NCBI RefSeq assembly: GCF_910593845.1
Contig: NZ_CAJVAS010000046.1
Span: 1-46,411 of the forward strand
Direction: 5' to 3'
DNA length: 46,411 bases
Origin: Paenibacillus solanacearum
GTDB lineage: Bacteria > Bacillota > Bacilli > Paenibacillales > NBRC-103111
In this document: positions 23,099 through 30,953 of the stretch, one piece after another
Layout of the letters: each line of letters opens with the position of its first letter
Position numbering within the stretch: position 1 is the stretch's first letter
Notes under the pieces: model-generated
Told to the model about the DNA's origin: nothing
Seen by the model: the letters and a program-made list of their open reading frames with translations, nothing else
The model's database searches: none
Program-made: the position numbers and the translations under genes

Positions 23099-23126
23099 GC
23101 TGTCCTAGTATATGATGCATATACTA
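23069..23126 (-). ncRNA. Predicted short RNA: palindrome hairpin plus terminator
   Basis: A minus-strand promoter at 23133-23161 would start RNA near 23126. The transcript would be a perfect 10-bp hairpin (loop CAU), a short linker and the terminator at 23069-23098, about 58 nt in all. It has no open frame of note. It is a prediction from promoter, hairpin and terminator alone and could be a byproduct of an operator site. Confidence 0.3.
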
Positions 23127-23127
23127 G
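23105..23127. repeat. Perfect 23-bp palindrome (operator-like)
   Basis: CTAGTATATG and CATATACTAG flank ATG: 10-bp arms with no mismatch. A second small palindrome, GTATA-G-TATAC, lies at 23129-23139. Both overlap the start region of a minus-strand promoter. Confidence 0.8.
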
Positions 23128-23132
23128 CGTAT

Positions 23133-23161
23133 AGTATACATCGTTATGCCATGCCGTACAA
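23133..23161 (-). promoter_or_regulatory. Putative minus-strand promoter facing the palindrome
   Basis: A -35 TTGTAC (23156-23161), a 17-base spacer and a -10 TATACT (23133-23138). It lies downstream of ywhD and reads only into the palindrome and terminator. Confidence 0.4.
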
Positions 23162-23190
23162 TGACCGTCACATAATAGACAAATTCTTTA

Positions 23191-23721
23191 TTATCCAAGT
23201 GCTTCCTTTACAATCGGCTCCGAAAGCTCCCACATTTGCGCATCCGTTTCGATGAGCAACTGCTTTAGCACAGCCTTCTGTGCGTCTCCCAAATTGTCGA
23301 CCATGACGCGGCGCTTGAGCGCGTAATCCATGCGGTTGACATGGTCCGCAAGAACTTTCCAGCCTTTTCTCGCCTCGGTATCGATCAGCATTTCGCAGGA
23401 GGTTATGCCCGCGTAATACTTGCCTTCCTCCTTGAAGTCGACCGCAACCCATACGATCCAGCAAGGACGCCCGTTCTCTGCCGCGGACTTGTCGGTCGAA
23501 AATTTGATGCCCTTCTCGACCTTGCTCTTCGCGTGCAGCGCGCCCATGTCGAGATACGCTTCGTCGCCGTCGATGATGACGCTGGACAGCTGGCTCAGGT
23601 CGATCGCTCCTTGCCCGAACCCCCGATGCTTCGTTTCTTTGCTGCTTATAATATTGAGCGAAGGCAGCTTCTTGCCCTGTTCCCCCGCTCCGGGCTGTGC
23701 ATTCGTTTCATTCGTGCTCAT
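23191..23721 (-). CDS. ywhD: YwhD family protein
   Basis: A 176-residue protein of the YwhD family, function unknown. Recognised from the N-terminal Asn-Ile-Ile-Ser-Ser-Lys-Glu-Thr region, the Asp-Leu-Ser-Gln-Leu-Ser-Ser-Val-Ile-Ile-Asp-Gly stretch, Met-Gly-Ala-Leu-His-Ala-Lys-Ser-Lys and the Trp-Ile-Val-Trp-Val-Ala-Val pair of strands. It is soluble with no signal. I chose the ATG at 23721 with GGATGG 6 bases before, which drops 16 unlikely upstream codons. In B. subtilis ywhD lies next to speB and pbpG. Confidence 0.88.
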   Translation of the reverse strand: MSTNETNAQPGAGEQGKKLPSLNIISSKETKHRGFGQGAIDLSQLSSVIIDGDEAYLDMGALHAKSKVEKGIKFSTDKSAAENGRPCWIVWVAVDFKEEGKYYAGITSCEMLIDTEARKGWKVLADHVNRMDYALKRRVMVDNLGDAQKAVLKQLLIETDAQMWELSEPIVKEALG

Positions 23722-23980
23722 TGTGCACCATCCTTCGAGTGATTCTCGGTCATCGAATTGCAGAAGCATCCGCTTCCTTCTAATTCTAACGAATTCAGGC
23801 CCCTCATTTCAAACGTTTCACAAAAAAACTTTGCGGGCTCTCCCCGGGAGCTGCGGCGATTCCCCGCCTTGCGGAGACGGGCTGCCGCGGGGCCGGCGAT
23901 TTTTTCCGGCGCGCAGAAATAATCCTCGTCCCACAAACATATACATGCTGTAGATGCTTGTCAACGGGGTGAAAAATGGA

Positions 23981-26200
23981 ATGAAAAAACGACTCGGCAA
24001 TCGAACCGCACAATGGAGCACCGTCCTCGTGCTTGCCTGCGGCGTGACCCTGCTCACGGGCAGCCTCTTTCCCGACGCCAAGCAGCCGGGAGCGACGGCA
24101 GGCGGGTGGATGCTGCCCGCCGTATCCCCAGCCGCCTACCCGGGCATCGCTATGGCCGACTACACCGTGAATCCGCTGGAACTGAAGCCGGTGAAATCGG
24201 CTGCCGCCCGCTCGGCGGTGGAAGCTCCCGCTTGGCCGCTGTCCAAAGGGCTAGCAGACGGCTCGTCGACGGGCATCTTCCTGCCTTCCGGCGAGGCGAC
24301 AAGCGCTTCCGCTTCGCTGCGGCTGACGGAGCCCGCAGCGCCGCCCCCGGCGCCGCCCAGCCTGCCCGCCAAGCCGGCCGAGAAGCCGGCACCCAAGCCG
24401 CTGAGCGACCGCATCGTCGAATACCATCTGAATGCCGAGCTGGACGCTGACGGCAAATTGATTACCGGCACCTCCTCGCTGACCTGGAAGAACCCCGGCA
24501 GCGCGCCGGTCAAGGAATTATACTTCCATCTCTATCCGAATGCGTTCGAATCGAAGAAGACGACGTTCATGAAAGAATCCGGCGGGAAGCTGCGCAGCGA
24601 CGCCAGCAAGGACGGCAATCACGGCAGCATGTCGATCAAGTCGATCCGTACGATGGACGGCGCGGAGCTGGAGCTTGCAGACCGGATCGAATACGTGCAG
24701 CCGGACGACGGCAACAAGGACGATAAGACGCTTATCAAGGTGCCGCTCCCCCGCGCAGTGCTGCCGGGAGAGAAGATTAATCTGATGACAGAATTCGCGG
24801 TACGGCTCCCCCAAGTGTTTGCGCGTATGGGCTACGCCGGCGATTTCGTCATGGCCGGCCAGTGGTTCCCGAAACTTGCCGTATACGAGCCGAAGGGCAC
24901 GCGCGGCCGCGAGAACGAGGGCTGGAATCTGCATCAGTACCACGGCAATTCCGAATTTTACGCCGATTTCGGCATATTCGACGTCAAGCTGAAGGTGCCC
25001 TCCGCCTATACGGTGGCCGCGACCGGATTTCCGACCCGGCCGGTGGCCGATGACGGGAAGACGCGGACGTACAATTTTTATTCTGATGACGTGCATGATT
25101 TCGCCTGGGCCGCCTCCCCTCACTTCATTTATTATGAAGAGCCGTACGCCACCAAATCGCTGCCCGGCGTGCGCATCAAGCTGTATCTCGATCCGAAGCA
25201 CGAAGCGCTTAAGGCCCGTTACATGACCGCCGCCAAGAAGGCGCTCGCCCGCTATTCCGAATGGTACGGCAGCTATCCGTACTCCACCCTGTCGATCGTC
25301 GTCCCTCCGGCCGACGGCAACGGCGCGGGCGGCATGGAATATCCGACGCTCGTCACCGCCTGGGGCGCCTCCGAAGAAAACCCGAGCCTCGAGCTCGAGC
25401 GCGTGATTGTCCACGAGATCGGCCATCAGTTCTTCTACGGCATGGTCGCGAGCAACGAATTCGAGGAAGCGTGGCTGGACGAAGGCTTTACCTCGTATGC
25501 CGAGGATAAGCTGATGGCTTCCGAATACGGCGTACGCCCGAACCTGCTCGTCGAGTCGAGTTACATCACTTCGCCGGAGGCGCTGCGCAAAAACTCCTGG
25601 AGCTACAGCGGCCACCATCAATACGCGGAGAATGTATATACCCGCGCCAAGCTGGTGCTCAAAGCGATGGAGCGGCAGGTCGGCCCGGATACGATGGATA
25701 AGATTATGCGCACCTACTTCCAGCGCTGGAAGTTCAAGCACCCGACGTCGGCCGATTTCCAGCAAGCGGCGGAGGATGTGACGAAGACGAGCTGGAAAGA
25801 CTTCTTCGACCAATACGTATACAGCGGCATGATGGTCGATTACGCCGTGACCGGCATTGAGACGCGCAAGCTCACCGAAGGCGGTCAGACGGTTTACGAC
25901 AATAAAGTGCAGCTGCGCAAGCTGGGCGGAACGTATCGGGACGTGCCCATCCGGTTCCGCTTCGCCGACGGATCGCAAGTCGACAAGACATGGGACGGCA
26001 TGGACAGCGAGGTTATCATGAGCTTCAAGTATACGGCTCCGCTCGATTGGGTCGCGATCGATCCGCAGCATACAATCGTGCTGGAGAACAAACGGATTAA
26101 CGGCTTTATGAAAACGAATGTCGATCCGAAGCTGTCGGCCCGCTGGAATATGAGCGTCGTGAAAATATTGGAGACCTTGTTCGGTTGGGTCGCTCTGTGA
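23981..26200 (+). CDS. M1-family zinc metallopeptidase, exported or membrane-anchored
   Basis: A protein of 739 residues. The gluzincin site is intact: H478-E479-x-x-H482, and E501 nineteen residues after H482, with the substrate-binding Gly-Gly-Met-Glu-Tyr replacing the usual GAMEN upstream. An N-terminal hydrophobic stretch (about 12-28) is a signal peptide or anchor, followed by an Ala/Pro-rich linker (about 90-140). The catalytic domain is extracellular by inference. I chose the ATG at 23981, with GGGGTG 9 bases before. A membrane-protein gene follows 13 bases downstream. Aminopeptidase activity is the family norm, but the long linker and missing GAMEN alanine leave specificity open. Confidence 0.9.
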   Translation: MKKRLGNRTAQWSTVLVLACGVTLLTGSLFPDAKQPGATAGGWMLPAVSPAAYPGIAMADYTVNPLELKPVKSAAARSAVEAPAWPLSKGLADGSSTGIFLPSGEATSASASLRLTEPAAPPPAPPSLPAKPAEKPAPKPLSDRIVEYHLNAELDADGKLITGTSSLTWKNPGSAPVKELYFHLYPNAFESKKTTFMKESGGKLRSDASKDGNHGSMSIKSIRTMDGAELELADRIEYVQPDDGNKDDKTLIKVPLPRAVLPGEKINLMTEFAVRLPQVFARMGYAGDFVMAGQWFPKLAVYEPKGTRGRENEGWNLHQYHGNSEFYADFGIFDVKLKVPSAYTVAATGFPTRPVADDGKTRTYNFYSDDVHDFAWAASPHFIYYEEPYATKSLPGVRIKLYLDPKHEALKARYMTAAKKALARYSEWYGSYPYSTLSIVVPPADGNGAGGMEYPTLVTAWGASEENPSLELERVIVHEIGHQFFYGMVASNEFEEAWLDEGFTSYAEDKLMASEYGVRPNLLVESSYITSPEALRKNSWSYSGHHQYAENVYTRAKLVLKAMERQVGPDTMDKIMRTYFQRWKFKHPTSADFQQAAEDVTKTSWKDFFDQYVYSGMMVDYAVTGIETRKLTEGGQTVYDNKVQLRKLGGTYRDVPIRFRFADGSQVDKTWDGMDSEVIMSFKYTAPLDWVAIDPQHTIVLENKRINGFMKTNVDPKLSARWNMSVVKILETLFGWVAL

Positions 26201-26213
26201 GAGGTGAGAAGCG

Positions 26214-27029
26214 ATGATGTGGTATTGGATGAAAAAAGGCTGGGCCATCGCCTGGGAACAGCCCTTCGCCGTATTTGCGCTCTTCCTGTATAACCTGGCT
26301 TGGGGCGTGCTCACTTACAAACTGGTGCAGTCCATCGTCGTCCCGCTGCTTCACCGGTATCCGGGCAAAGAGCTGTCTCACGAAGCGGCGCAGCTGTTCT
26401 GGGTCGAAGGACAGTTTCAGCTCATGAAGACGGACCTGCTCGTGCCGTATGTATGGTGGGCAGGCGCGCTGGTCGGGCTGCGCATGCTGCTCAGTCCGAT
26501 CCTGAATGCCGGCATTTATTATTCGCTGAGCCGCCTGGAACTGAATGCGGGCTACCGGTTCGTGGAAGGAATCCGCAGGCTGGCGCTTCCCTTCCTCGGC
26601 TTGTACGCGATGCAGACGATTCTGTCGCTGGCCCCGCTGTACTGGCTCGTGCCGCATGTCCTGCATCAATTCGGCGAGCAGTCGTCCTACGCGGATCTCG
26701 GCAAAGCGCTGCTGCCTGCGGCGAGCTGCTTCATCGCATACGTCTTCCTGCTGCAGCTGTTCTTCCTGTACTTGCAGGTCGGCAAAGCGGACGGCCGCTC
26801 CACCCTGTACACCGTGCTGTTCGTGCTGAGGCAAGCGCCCATGATCATCCTGACCGCTCTATGCGTATGGGCCGTTACCTTCATCGTATCGGCCGCCGTC
26901 ATGGCCTCCGCCTTCATCTGGGCCGGCCTGGCCGCGCTGATCTTGTTTCAGGCGTACAGACTCTTGCACATGTTCTTGAAGATGTGGGCCATCTCCACCC
27001 AATACGCCCTTTGGTCGGAAAAAGCTTAA
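26214..27029 (+). CDS. Multi-pass membrane protein of unknown function
   Basis: A 271-residue protein with about six hydrophobic segments (near 15-40, 75-100, 120-145, 165-195, 205-240) and few charges between. I do not recognise a family. It starts 13 bases after the M1 peptidase stop with AGGTG before the ATG, so it is almost certainly in that operon and may be a membrane partner of the peptidase. A strong terminator follows at 27054-27097. Confidence 0.8.
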   Translation: MMWYWMKKGWAIAWEQPFAVFALFLYNLAWGVLTYKLVQSIVVPLLHRYPGKELSHEAAQLFWVEGQFQLMKTDLLVPYVWWAGALVGLRMLLSPILNAGIYYSLSRLELNAGYRFVEGIRRLALPFLGLYAMQTILSLAPLYWLVPHVLHQFGEQSSYADLGKALLPAASCFIAYVFLLQLFFLYLQVGKADGRSTLYTVLFVLRQAPMIILTALCVWAVTFIVSAAVMASAFIWAGLAALILFQAYRLLHMFLKMWAISTQYALWSEKA

Positions 27030-27053
27030 ATAAGCCCTTACGGCATAACGCGG

Positions 27054-27097
27054 AACGCCCCGCTCCCCTGCTACATCGGAGGAGACGGGGCGTTTTT
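27054..27097 (+). terminator. Rho-independent terminator of the M1 peptidase operon
   Basis: AACGCCCCG pairs with CGGGGCGTT, with a further inner stem, followed by TTTTT. It lies about 25 bases after the membrane-protein stop. Confidence 0.92.
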
Positions 27098-27210
27098 GCC
27101 GTTCTCCGGCACAGCCTCGATATGCGCGCCGCGCTGCAATCGATCACGGCGTCTGGATTCGACACGCTTGTCGCAACGGGCGTAAGCTGTGCCGCACAAT
27201 TTCCTTATTT

Positions 27211-27224
27211 TGTAAGCGCTAACA
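27211..27224 (+). promoter_or_regulatory. Perfect cre site (CcpA operator)
   Basis: TGTAAGCGCTAACA matches the consensus TGWAANCGNTNWCA at every position. It lies about 125 bases before the c-di-AMP riboswitch and after the upstream terminator, so it belongs to the NlpC/P60 gene. I found no convincing -35/-10 in 27100-27350. Confidence 0.85.
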
Positions 27225-27350
27225 CTCAACCCCGGAGCGTATCGGCAGGTTTCATGTTTTAACGGTTTATTTATTACAATTGTGTGACAAAAGAAGGAAA
27301 AACGCAATTTCGCTCGAATATCTGTATCTAGTAACACAATATGAAAATTT

Positions 27351-27473
27351 TGCCGAATTTCCGCTCGCGGAAAACGGGGGACCACAATCTGGGTGAATTG
27401 ATCTCGCTACACAGTGATCATAGGGAACCTTCAACCGAACCCTCAAGCTAACCTCGTAGGCACCGGAAGGGGA
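27351..27473 (+). promoter_or_regulatory. Cyclic di-AMP riboswitch (ydaO-yuaA type)
   Basis: The conserved ydaO elements appear in order: TGCCGAAT, CGGGGGACC, GGGTGAATTG, TAGGGAACCTTC, CCGAACCC, AGCTAACCTCGTAGGCA. P1 would be TGCC (27351-27354) with GGCA (27459-27462). The class binds two c-di-AMP molecules and usually turns off wall hydrolase and transporter genes. No terminator follows: GGAAGGGG, the ribosome binding site, starts two bases after P1. Confidence 0.93.
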
Positions 27474-27480
27474 AACCTCT

Positions 27481-27951
27481 TTGAAGAAGCTTGTCGGTTT
27501 TGCACTTTCTTTGACTATGTTTTGCAGCATTTCGGTCGGCAGCGCATTTGCTGAAACCCCACTAAGCTCAGCGGTTAACGCAGGTTTGGGCTCGCCGTAC
27601 AAATGGTCCGGCACAACAACGAAAGGCTTTGACTGCTCCGGCTATACTTCTTGGGTGTTCAACAAGTTGGGTATCGACCTGCCGCATACTTCCAAAGGCC
27701 AAGCCACTGTCGGGGAATCCGTGTCCAAGGATCAGCTTCGTCCCGGGGACCTCGTATTTTTCAATACGGACGGCAAAGGAATTTCTCACGTAGGCGTCTA
27801 CGTGGGCGACGGCAAATTTTATCACTCCGCTACGGACAAGGGTGTCATCATCACGAAGATGAGCGACTCCTACTACACAAAGCGTTACGTCACGGCCCGC
27901 CGTGTTCTATCGGACGAGCAGTACACGCAGTTGATGACTGACGCCAATTAA
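27481..27951 (+). CDS. Secreted NlpC/P60 peptidoglycan hydrolase
   Basis: A 156-residue protein. A signal peptide (about 1-24, cleaved after Ala-Phe-Ala) is followed directly by one NlpC/P60 domain with C52 (Phe-Asp-Cys-Ser-Gly-Tyr), H103 (Ile-Ser-His-Val-Gly-Val) and a third polar residue, likely H115. These enzymes cut the gamma-D-Glu to diamino acid bond in stem peptides. No binding repeats are present, so it is a minimal enzyme. It starts with TTG, GGAAGGGG 7 bases before. A c-di-AMP riboswitch and a cre site lie upstream, fitting the known link of c-di-AMP with wall turnover. Confidence 0.93.
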   Translation: MKKLVGFALSLTMFCSISVGSAFAETPLSSAVNAGLGSPYKWSGTTTKGFDCSGYTSWVFNKLGIDLPHTSKGQATVGESVSKDQLRPGDLVFFNTDGKGISHVGVYVGDGKFYHSATDKGVIITKMSDSYYTKRYVTARRVLSDEQYTQLMTDAN

Positions 27952-27953
27952 TC

Positions 27954-28003
27954 ACCGCTAAGAGCCGCGGCATCGACTTGATGCTTAGCGGTTCTTTTTT
28001 TTC
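27954..28003 (+). terminator. Rho-independent terminator of the NlpC/P60 gene
   Basis: ACCGCTAA pairs with TTAGCGGT and GCATC with GATGC inside, followed by TCTTTTTTTTT. Starts 3 bases after the stop codon. Confidence 0.92.
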
Positions 28004-28172
28004 ATCCCAGCTTCTGCGCATCGGGTGCGGCTTCGGCATGGTCTTTCGAACGCCATGGCACAATCTGCAGACCGTTGAAGCAGCGGCTCATCTGCAGCAA
28101 GCGCGCTTCGGCCTCCGGCCATTCCATAGGCTTTCCCAAACAGGTTCCCTTATAGTTTAAGATGTATAGCAT
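28002..28172 (-). CDS. Possible small protein of 56 residues
   Basis: On the minus strand an ATG at 28170-28172 with AAGGAGG 10 bases upstream opens a frame of 56 codons ending in TGA at 28002-28004. The product starts Met-Leu-Tyr-Ile-Leu-Asn-Tyr-Lys-Gly and has Cys at 11 and 31, Trp at 18 and 40, and a charged C-terminus. No signal peptide or membrane helix. I do not recognise it. The strong ribosome binding site and natural codon mix favour a real gene. Its stop lies in the T run of the NlpC/P60 terminator, so the two genes converge tightly. Confidence 0.5.
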   Translation of the reverse strand: MLYILNYKGTCLGKPMEWPEAEARLLQMSRCFNGLQIVPWRSKDHAEAAPDAQKLG

Positions 28173-28249
28173 GATATCCGAGCCTCCTTGTCCCCTATTT
28201 GCTAATGATTACCCGCTGTGTCACATATTCAAACTATATTTTTTTACAG

Positions 28250-28279
28250 TTGTACGGTGCCTGAAATAGCGATTACAAT
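28250..28279 (+). promoter_or_regulatory. Promoter for the AraC-type sensor gene
   Basis: On the plus strand a -35 TTGTAC (28250-28255), an 18-base spacer and a -10 TACAAT (28274-28279), leaving a leader of about 70 bases. Confidence 0.55.
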
Positions 28280-28356
28280 TACAATATAAGAAAACGATAT
28301 CACGATGCCCTGAATGAAGCCCGCCCGAAGCTGTCCGCCATGAGGAGGAACACCGC

Positions 28357-30738
28357 ATGCTGTTGCCGAGAACTCTTTCCATTCATCGTCGAAGTATCGT
28401 GTTGACCTGGCTATTATCTTACTTGGCCGTACTTCTGCTGCCGATCACGCTCAGCGTGATTGTATACCGCGAATCCAGCGCAACGCTTGAGGGCGAAATT
28501 CATCAAGCGAACCATTCGCTCTTGAAACAGGTGCGGGAAGTGATGGACAATTACTTCTTGTCCATGGAGCGCCTGAACTTCGAACTCACGTGGAACTTGC
28601 AAATGCAGGAGCTGCTGAACTCCAATAAATACGCTTCTTCTCCAAACGAGTACATTTATGACCGGTACAAATTGACGCAGGATTTCAATTTATATCAGTC
28701 CGCTTATCCGACCGTCGATTTGTTCTATACGTATCTGGGCGGCGACAACACTGTCTTGCTTCCAGGCACCGTCCGCGAAGGGCCGTTCGCCTACCGCACC
28801 TTGCACTCGGACCCGTCGTTTCCGTATGAGGAATGGCATTCCCTGATCAACCGCAAAAATTTTCGCGGCTTCGTGCCGATGGTCCGCATCGATGAAAATT
28901 TGAAGATTCGCAAGACGGTCGCTTACGTCAGTTCGTACAATACGGATAAAGACGGGACACTGGCCACCAACGTCGTCATGATCGACCAAGCGCGCATCCT
29001 CGGCGCAATCCAGAACGTGGAGCTGTTCAATAAAGGACATGTGCTCATTCTGAACCGCGATAACGAGCCGCTCGTATCCAACTCGAACGATAAGATGCCT
29101 GCCGATTTTCCATACGACCAGCTCGGCGATGAATCGAAGTTTTTCTACTATAAAAAAGACGGGGAAAAATACGAAATTCATTCGATCCGTTCGGAGCGCG
29201 TCGGGCTGACGTATATTTCTATGATCCCGAGCTCCCTGTACTGGGAAAAAGCGCAGCACGTGCGTAACTTGACTTATGTCAGCATTCTAATCAGCCTGTC
29301 CGGCGGAAGTCTGCTAACCTACGTGTTCCTGCGCCGCAATTACAATCCGGTCCGGCGGCTCGTAGAGACGTTCTCCGGCAAATCCAACGTCAGCTACGGC
29401 AAGGAGCACAATGAATTTCAGTTCCTCGAGCAGGCGATCGGCACTACGCTGAGCGAGATGGACAAAATCATGGATCGCATGAAGAGCCAGCAGCACATCC
29501 TGCGCTCCAATTTTATCGCGCGTCTGCTGAAGGGCCGCATCGACAGTCAAATTCCGGTCGACGAATCGCTCATTACATTTAACATGAAGCCGATCTCCAG
29601 CGATTTCGCCGTCATCATGCTGTATGTCGAAGCCAGCGCCCCCTTCCATGAGCGCTTGGAAGGCATGGAATCCGGCGATAAACAGCGGCTGCTGCAATTT
29701 ATCGTAAGCAATGTCGTCGAGGAGCTGGCCGGAAGACAGCATCGCGGCTATATGGCCGAGGTCGATCACGCGCTCGCCTGCCTGATCAACGTATCCGATT
29801 CGCAGGATGCCGGTTCGCGTATGGACGATCTGCTGCAGATCGCCAAAGAAGCGCAGTCGTTTTTGAACACGCACTACCATCTGCATTTGACCTTGTCGAT
29901 CTCCTCGATCCACAGCGGCATTGAGAACATTGCCAAGGCGTACCTTGAAGCGCTCGACGCGATGGAATACAAGCTGGTGATGGGCGGGGGCGAAATATTG
30001 TCGTATGAGCAAATCTACAAAGCGGGAGCGGACGAAAGCGAGCCCGCCGCGTATTATTATCCGCTGCAAGTCGAGCAGCAGCTGATCAATTATGCGAAGA
30101 TCGGCGATTTCCAGCGGTCGAAGGAGACGCTCAGCGGCATCATCGAGCGGAATTTGAGCCGACCCGTCGTCTCCATCGCCATCGCGCGATGCTTGATGCT
30201 GGACCTGGTCAGCACGATGATGAAAACGGTCAGCGAAATCGGCGACGGGCAGGAGCATTTCCTGCAGCAAAACACGAAGCGCATCGAACGGCTCAGCGCC
30301 TGCGAGACGCTGCAGGAGATGCAGCTGCAAATGACTGCGCTGCTGCAGAACGTATGCGATTATACGTCCGCCAAGCGGCAGCAAAACATTCAGCAGTCGC
30401 GGCAGCAGGCAATCAGCGAGCTGTCCGAACGGATTACGGGGTTCATCCATGAGCATTACCGCGACCCGAACCTGAACATTACGATGATCGGGCATCATTT
30501 CGAGATGAAGCCGACCTACTTGTCCCGGCTGTTCAAAGACCATACGGGCGAAGGACTGCTCGATTTCATCAACAAGGTTCGGATCGACAAAGCGAAACAG
30601 CTGCTCGAAGGCGGCAAGAAGAGCATAACCGATGCCTCCGGTCTCGTAGGCTTCAACGACGTGAACGCCTTTATTCGTACCTTCAAAAAATACGAAGGCA
30701 TTACGCCGGGCAAATACAAGGAATTGTTGGAAGAATAA
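28357..30738 (+). CDS. Membrane-bound AraC-family transcriptional regulator (sensor-regulator)
   Basis: A 793-residue one-component regulator. TM helix 1 (about 15-38), an extracellular sensor region (about 40-290, probably Cache-like), TM helix 2 (about 303-325), a cytoplasmic middle region, and a C-terminal AraC pair of helix-turn-helix motifs (about 690-790, with Lys-Pro-Thr-Tyr-Leu-Ser-Arg-Leu-Phe-Lys and Gly-Phe-Asn-Asp-Val-Asn). Such proteins in Paenibacillus sit beside carbohydrate ABC importers and switch them on. It lies directly upstream of the Lpl-type transporter on the same strand, so control of that operon is a strong inference. ATG with GAGGAGG 8 bases before. Confidence 0.9.
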   Translation: MLLPRTLSIHRRSIVLTWLLSYLAVLLLPITLSVIVYRESSATLEGEIHQANHSLLKQVREVMDNYFLSMERLNFELTWNLQMQELLNSNKYASSPNEYIYDRYKLTQDFNLYQSAYPTVDLFYTYLGGDNTVLLPGTVREGPFAYRTLHSDPSFPYEEWHSLINRKNFRGFVPMVRIDENLKIRKTVAYVSSYNTDKDGTLATNVVMIDQARILGAIQNVELFNKGHVLILNRDNEPLVSNSNDKMPADFPYDQLGDESKFFYYKKDGEKYEIHSIRSERVGLTYISMIPSSLYWEKAQHVRNLTYVSILISLSGGSLLTYVFLRRNYNPVRRLVETFSGKSNVSYGKEHNEFQFLEQAIGTTLSEMDKIMDRMKSQQHILRSNFIARLLKGRIDSQIPVDESLITFNMKPISSDFAVIMLYVEASAPFHERLEGMESGDKQRLLQFIVSNVVEELAGRQHRGYMAEVDHALACLINVSDSQDAGSRMDDLLQIAKEAQSFLNTHYHLHLTLSISSIHSGIENIAKAYLEALDAMEYKLVMGGGEILSYEQIYKAGADESEPAAYYYPLQVEQQLINYAKIGDFQRSKETLSGIIERNLSRPVVSIAIARCLMLDLVSTMMKTVSEIGDGQEHFLQQNTKRIERLSACETLQEMQLQMTALLQNVCDYTSAKRQQNIQQSRQQAISELSERITGFIHEHYRDPNLNITMIGHHFEMKPTYLSRLFKDHTGEGLLDFINKVRIDKAKQLLEGGKKSITDASGLVGFNDVNAFIRTFKKYEGITPGKYKELLEE

Positions 30739-30759
30739 GCCGCAGCGATGCGGCTTTTT
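30738..30759 (+). terminator. Terminator after the AraC-type sensor gene
   Basis: AGCCGCA pairs with TGCGGCT, loop GCGA, followed by TTTT; the first base of the stem is the last base of the stop codon. Confidence 0.85.
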
Positions 30760-30869
30760 CGCTTAAACTTGTCCCCTTTTTGGAGGTTTTGCCGACGCGA
30801 GTGGCGATATTGCATACGAATCTGCGGCATTTTGCCGACTCGATTGGATATAATTGCGATTTCATTTGG

Positions 30870-30889
30870 CGTAAGCGCTATCATATAAT
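30870..30889 (+). promoter_or_regulatory. Transporter operon promoter overlapped by a cre site
   Basis: A perfect -10 TATAAT (30884-30889) is preceded directly by CGTAAGCGCTATCA (30870-30883), a cre site with one mismatch. The -35 is poor (TTTCAT region), as expected for an activator-dependent promoter. CcpA bound here would block RNA polymerase. Confidence 0.75.
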
Positions 30890-30953
30890 GAGGGCATGAG
30901 AAGCGTCTCATAGACATCCGGACAAACCGGACCAAAACAGGAGGTCATACCAT

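Noticed and set aside
24518..26314. A 598-codon open frame on the minus strand opposite the M1 peptidase
   Set aside because: A shadow of a gene with clear catalytic motifs. Such long antisense frames are common in GC-rich genes with strong third-position bias.
27978..28160. A 60-codon plus-strand frame just after the NlpC/P60 gene
   Set aside because: It begins inside the terminator and has no ribosome binding site. The opposite strand carries a better small-gene candidate.
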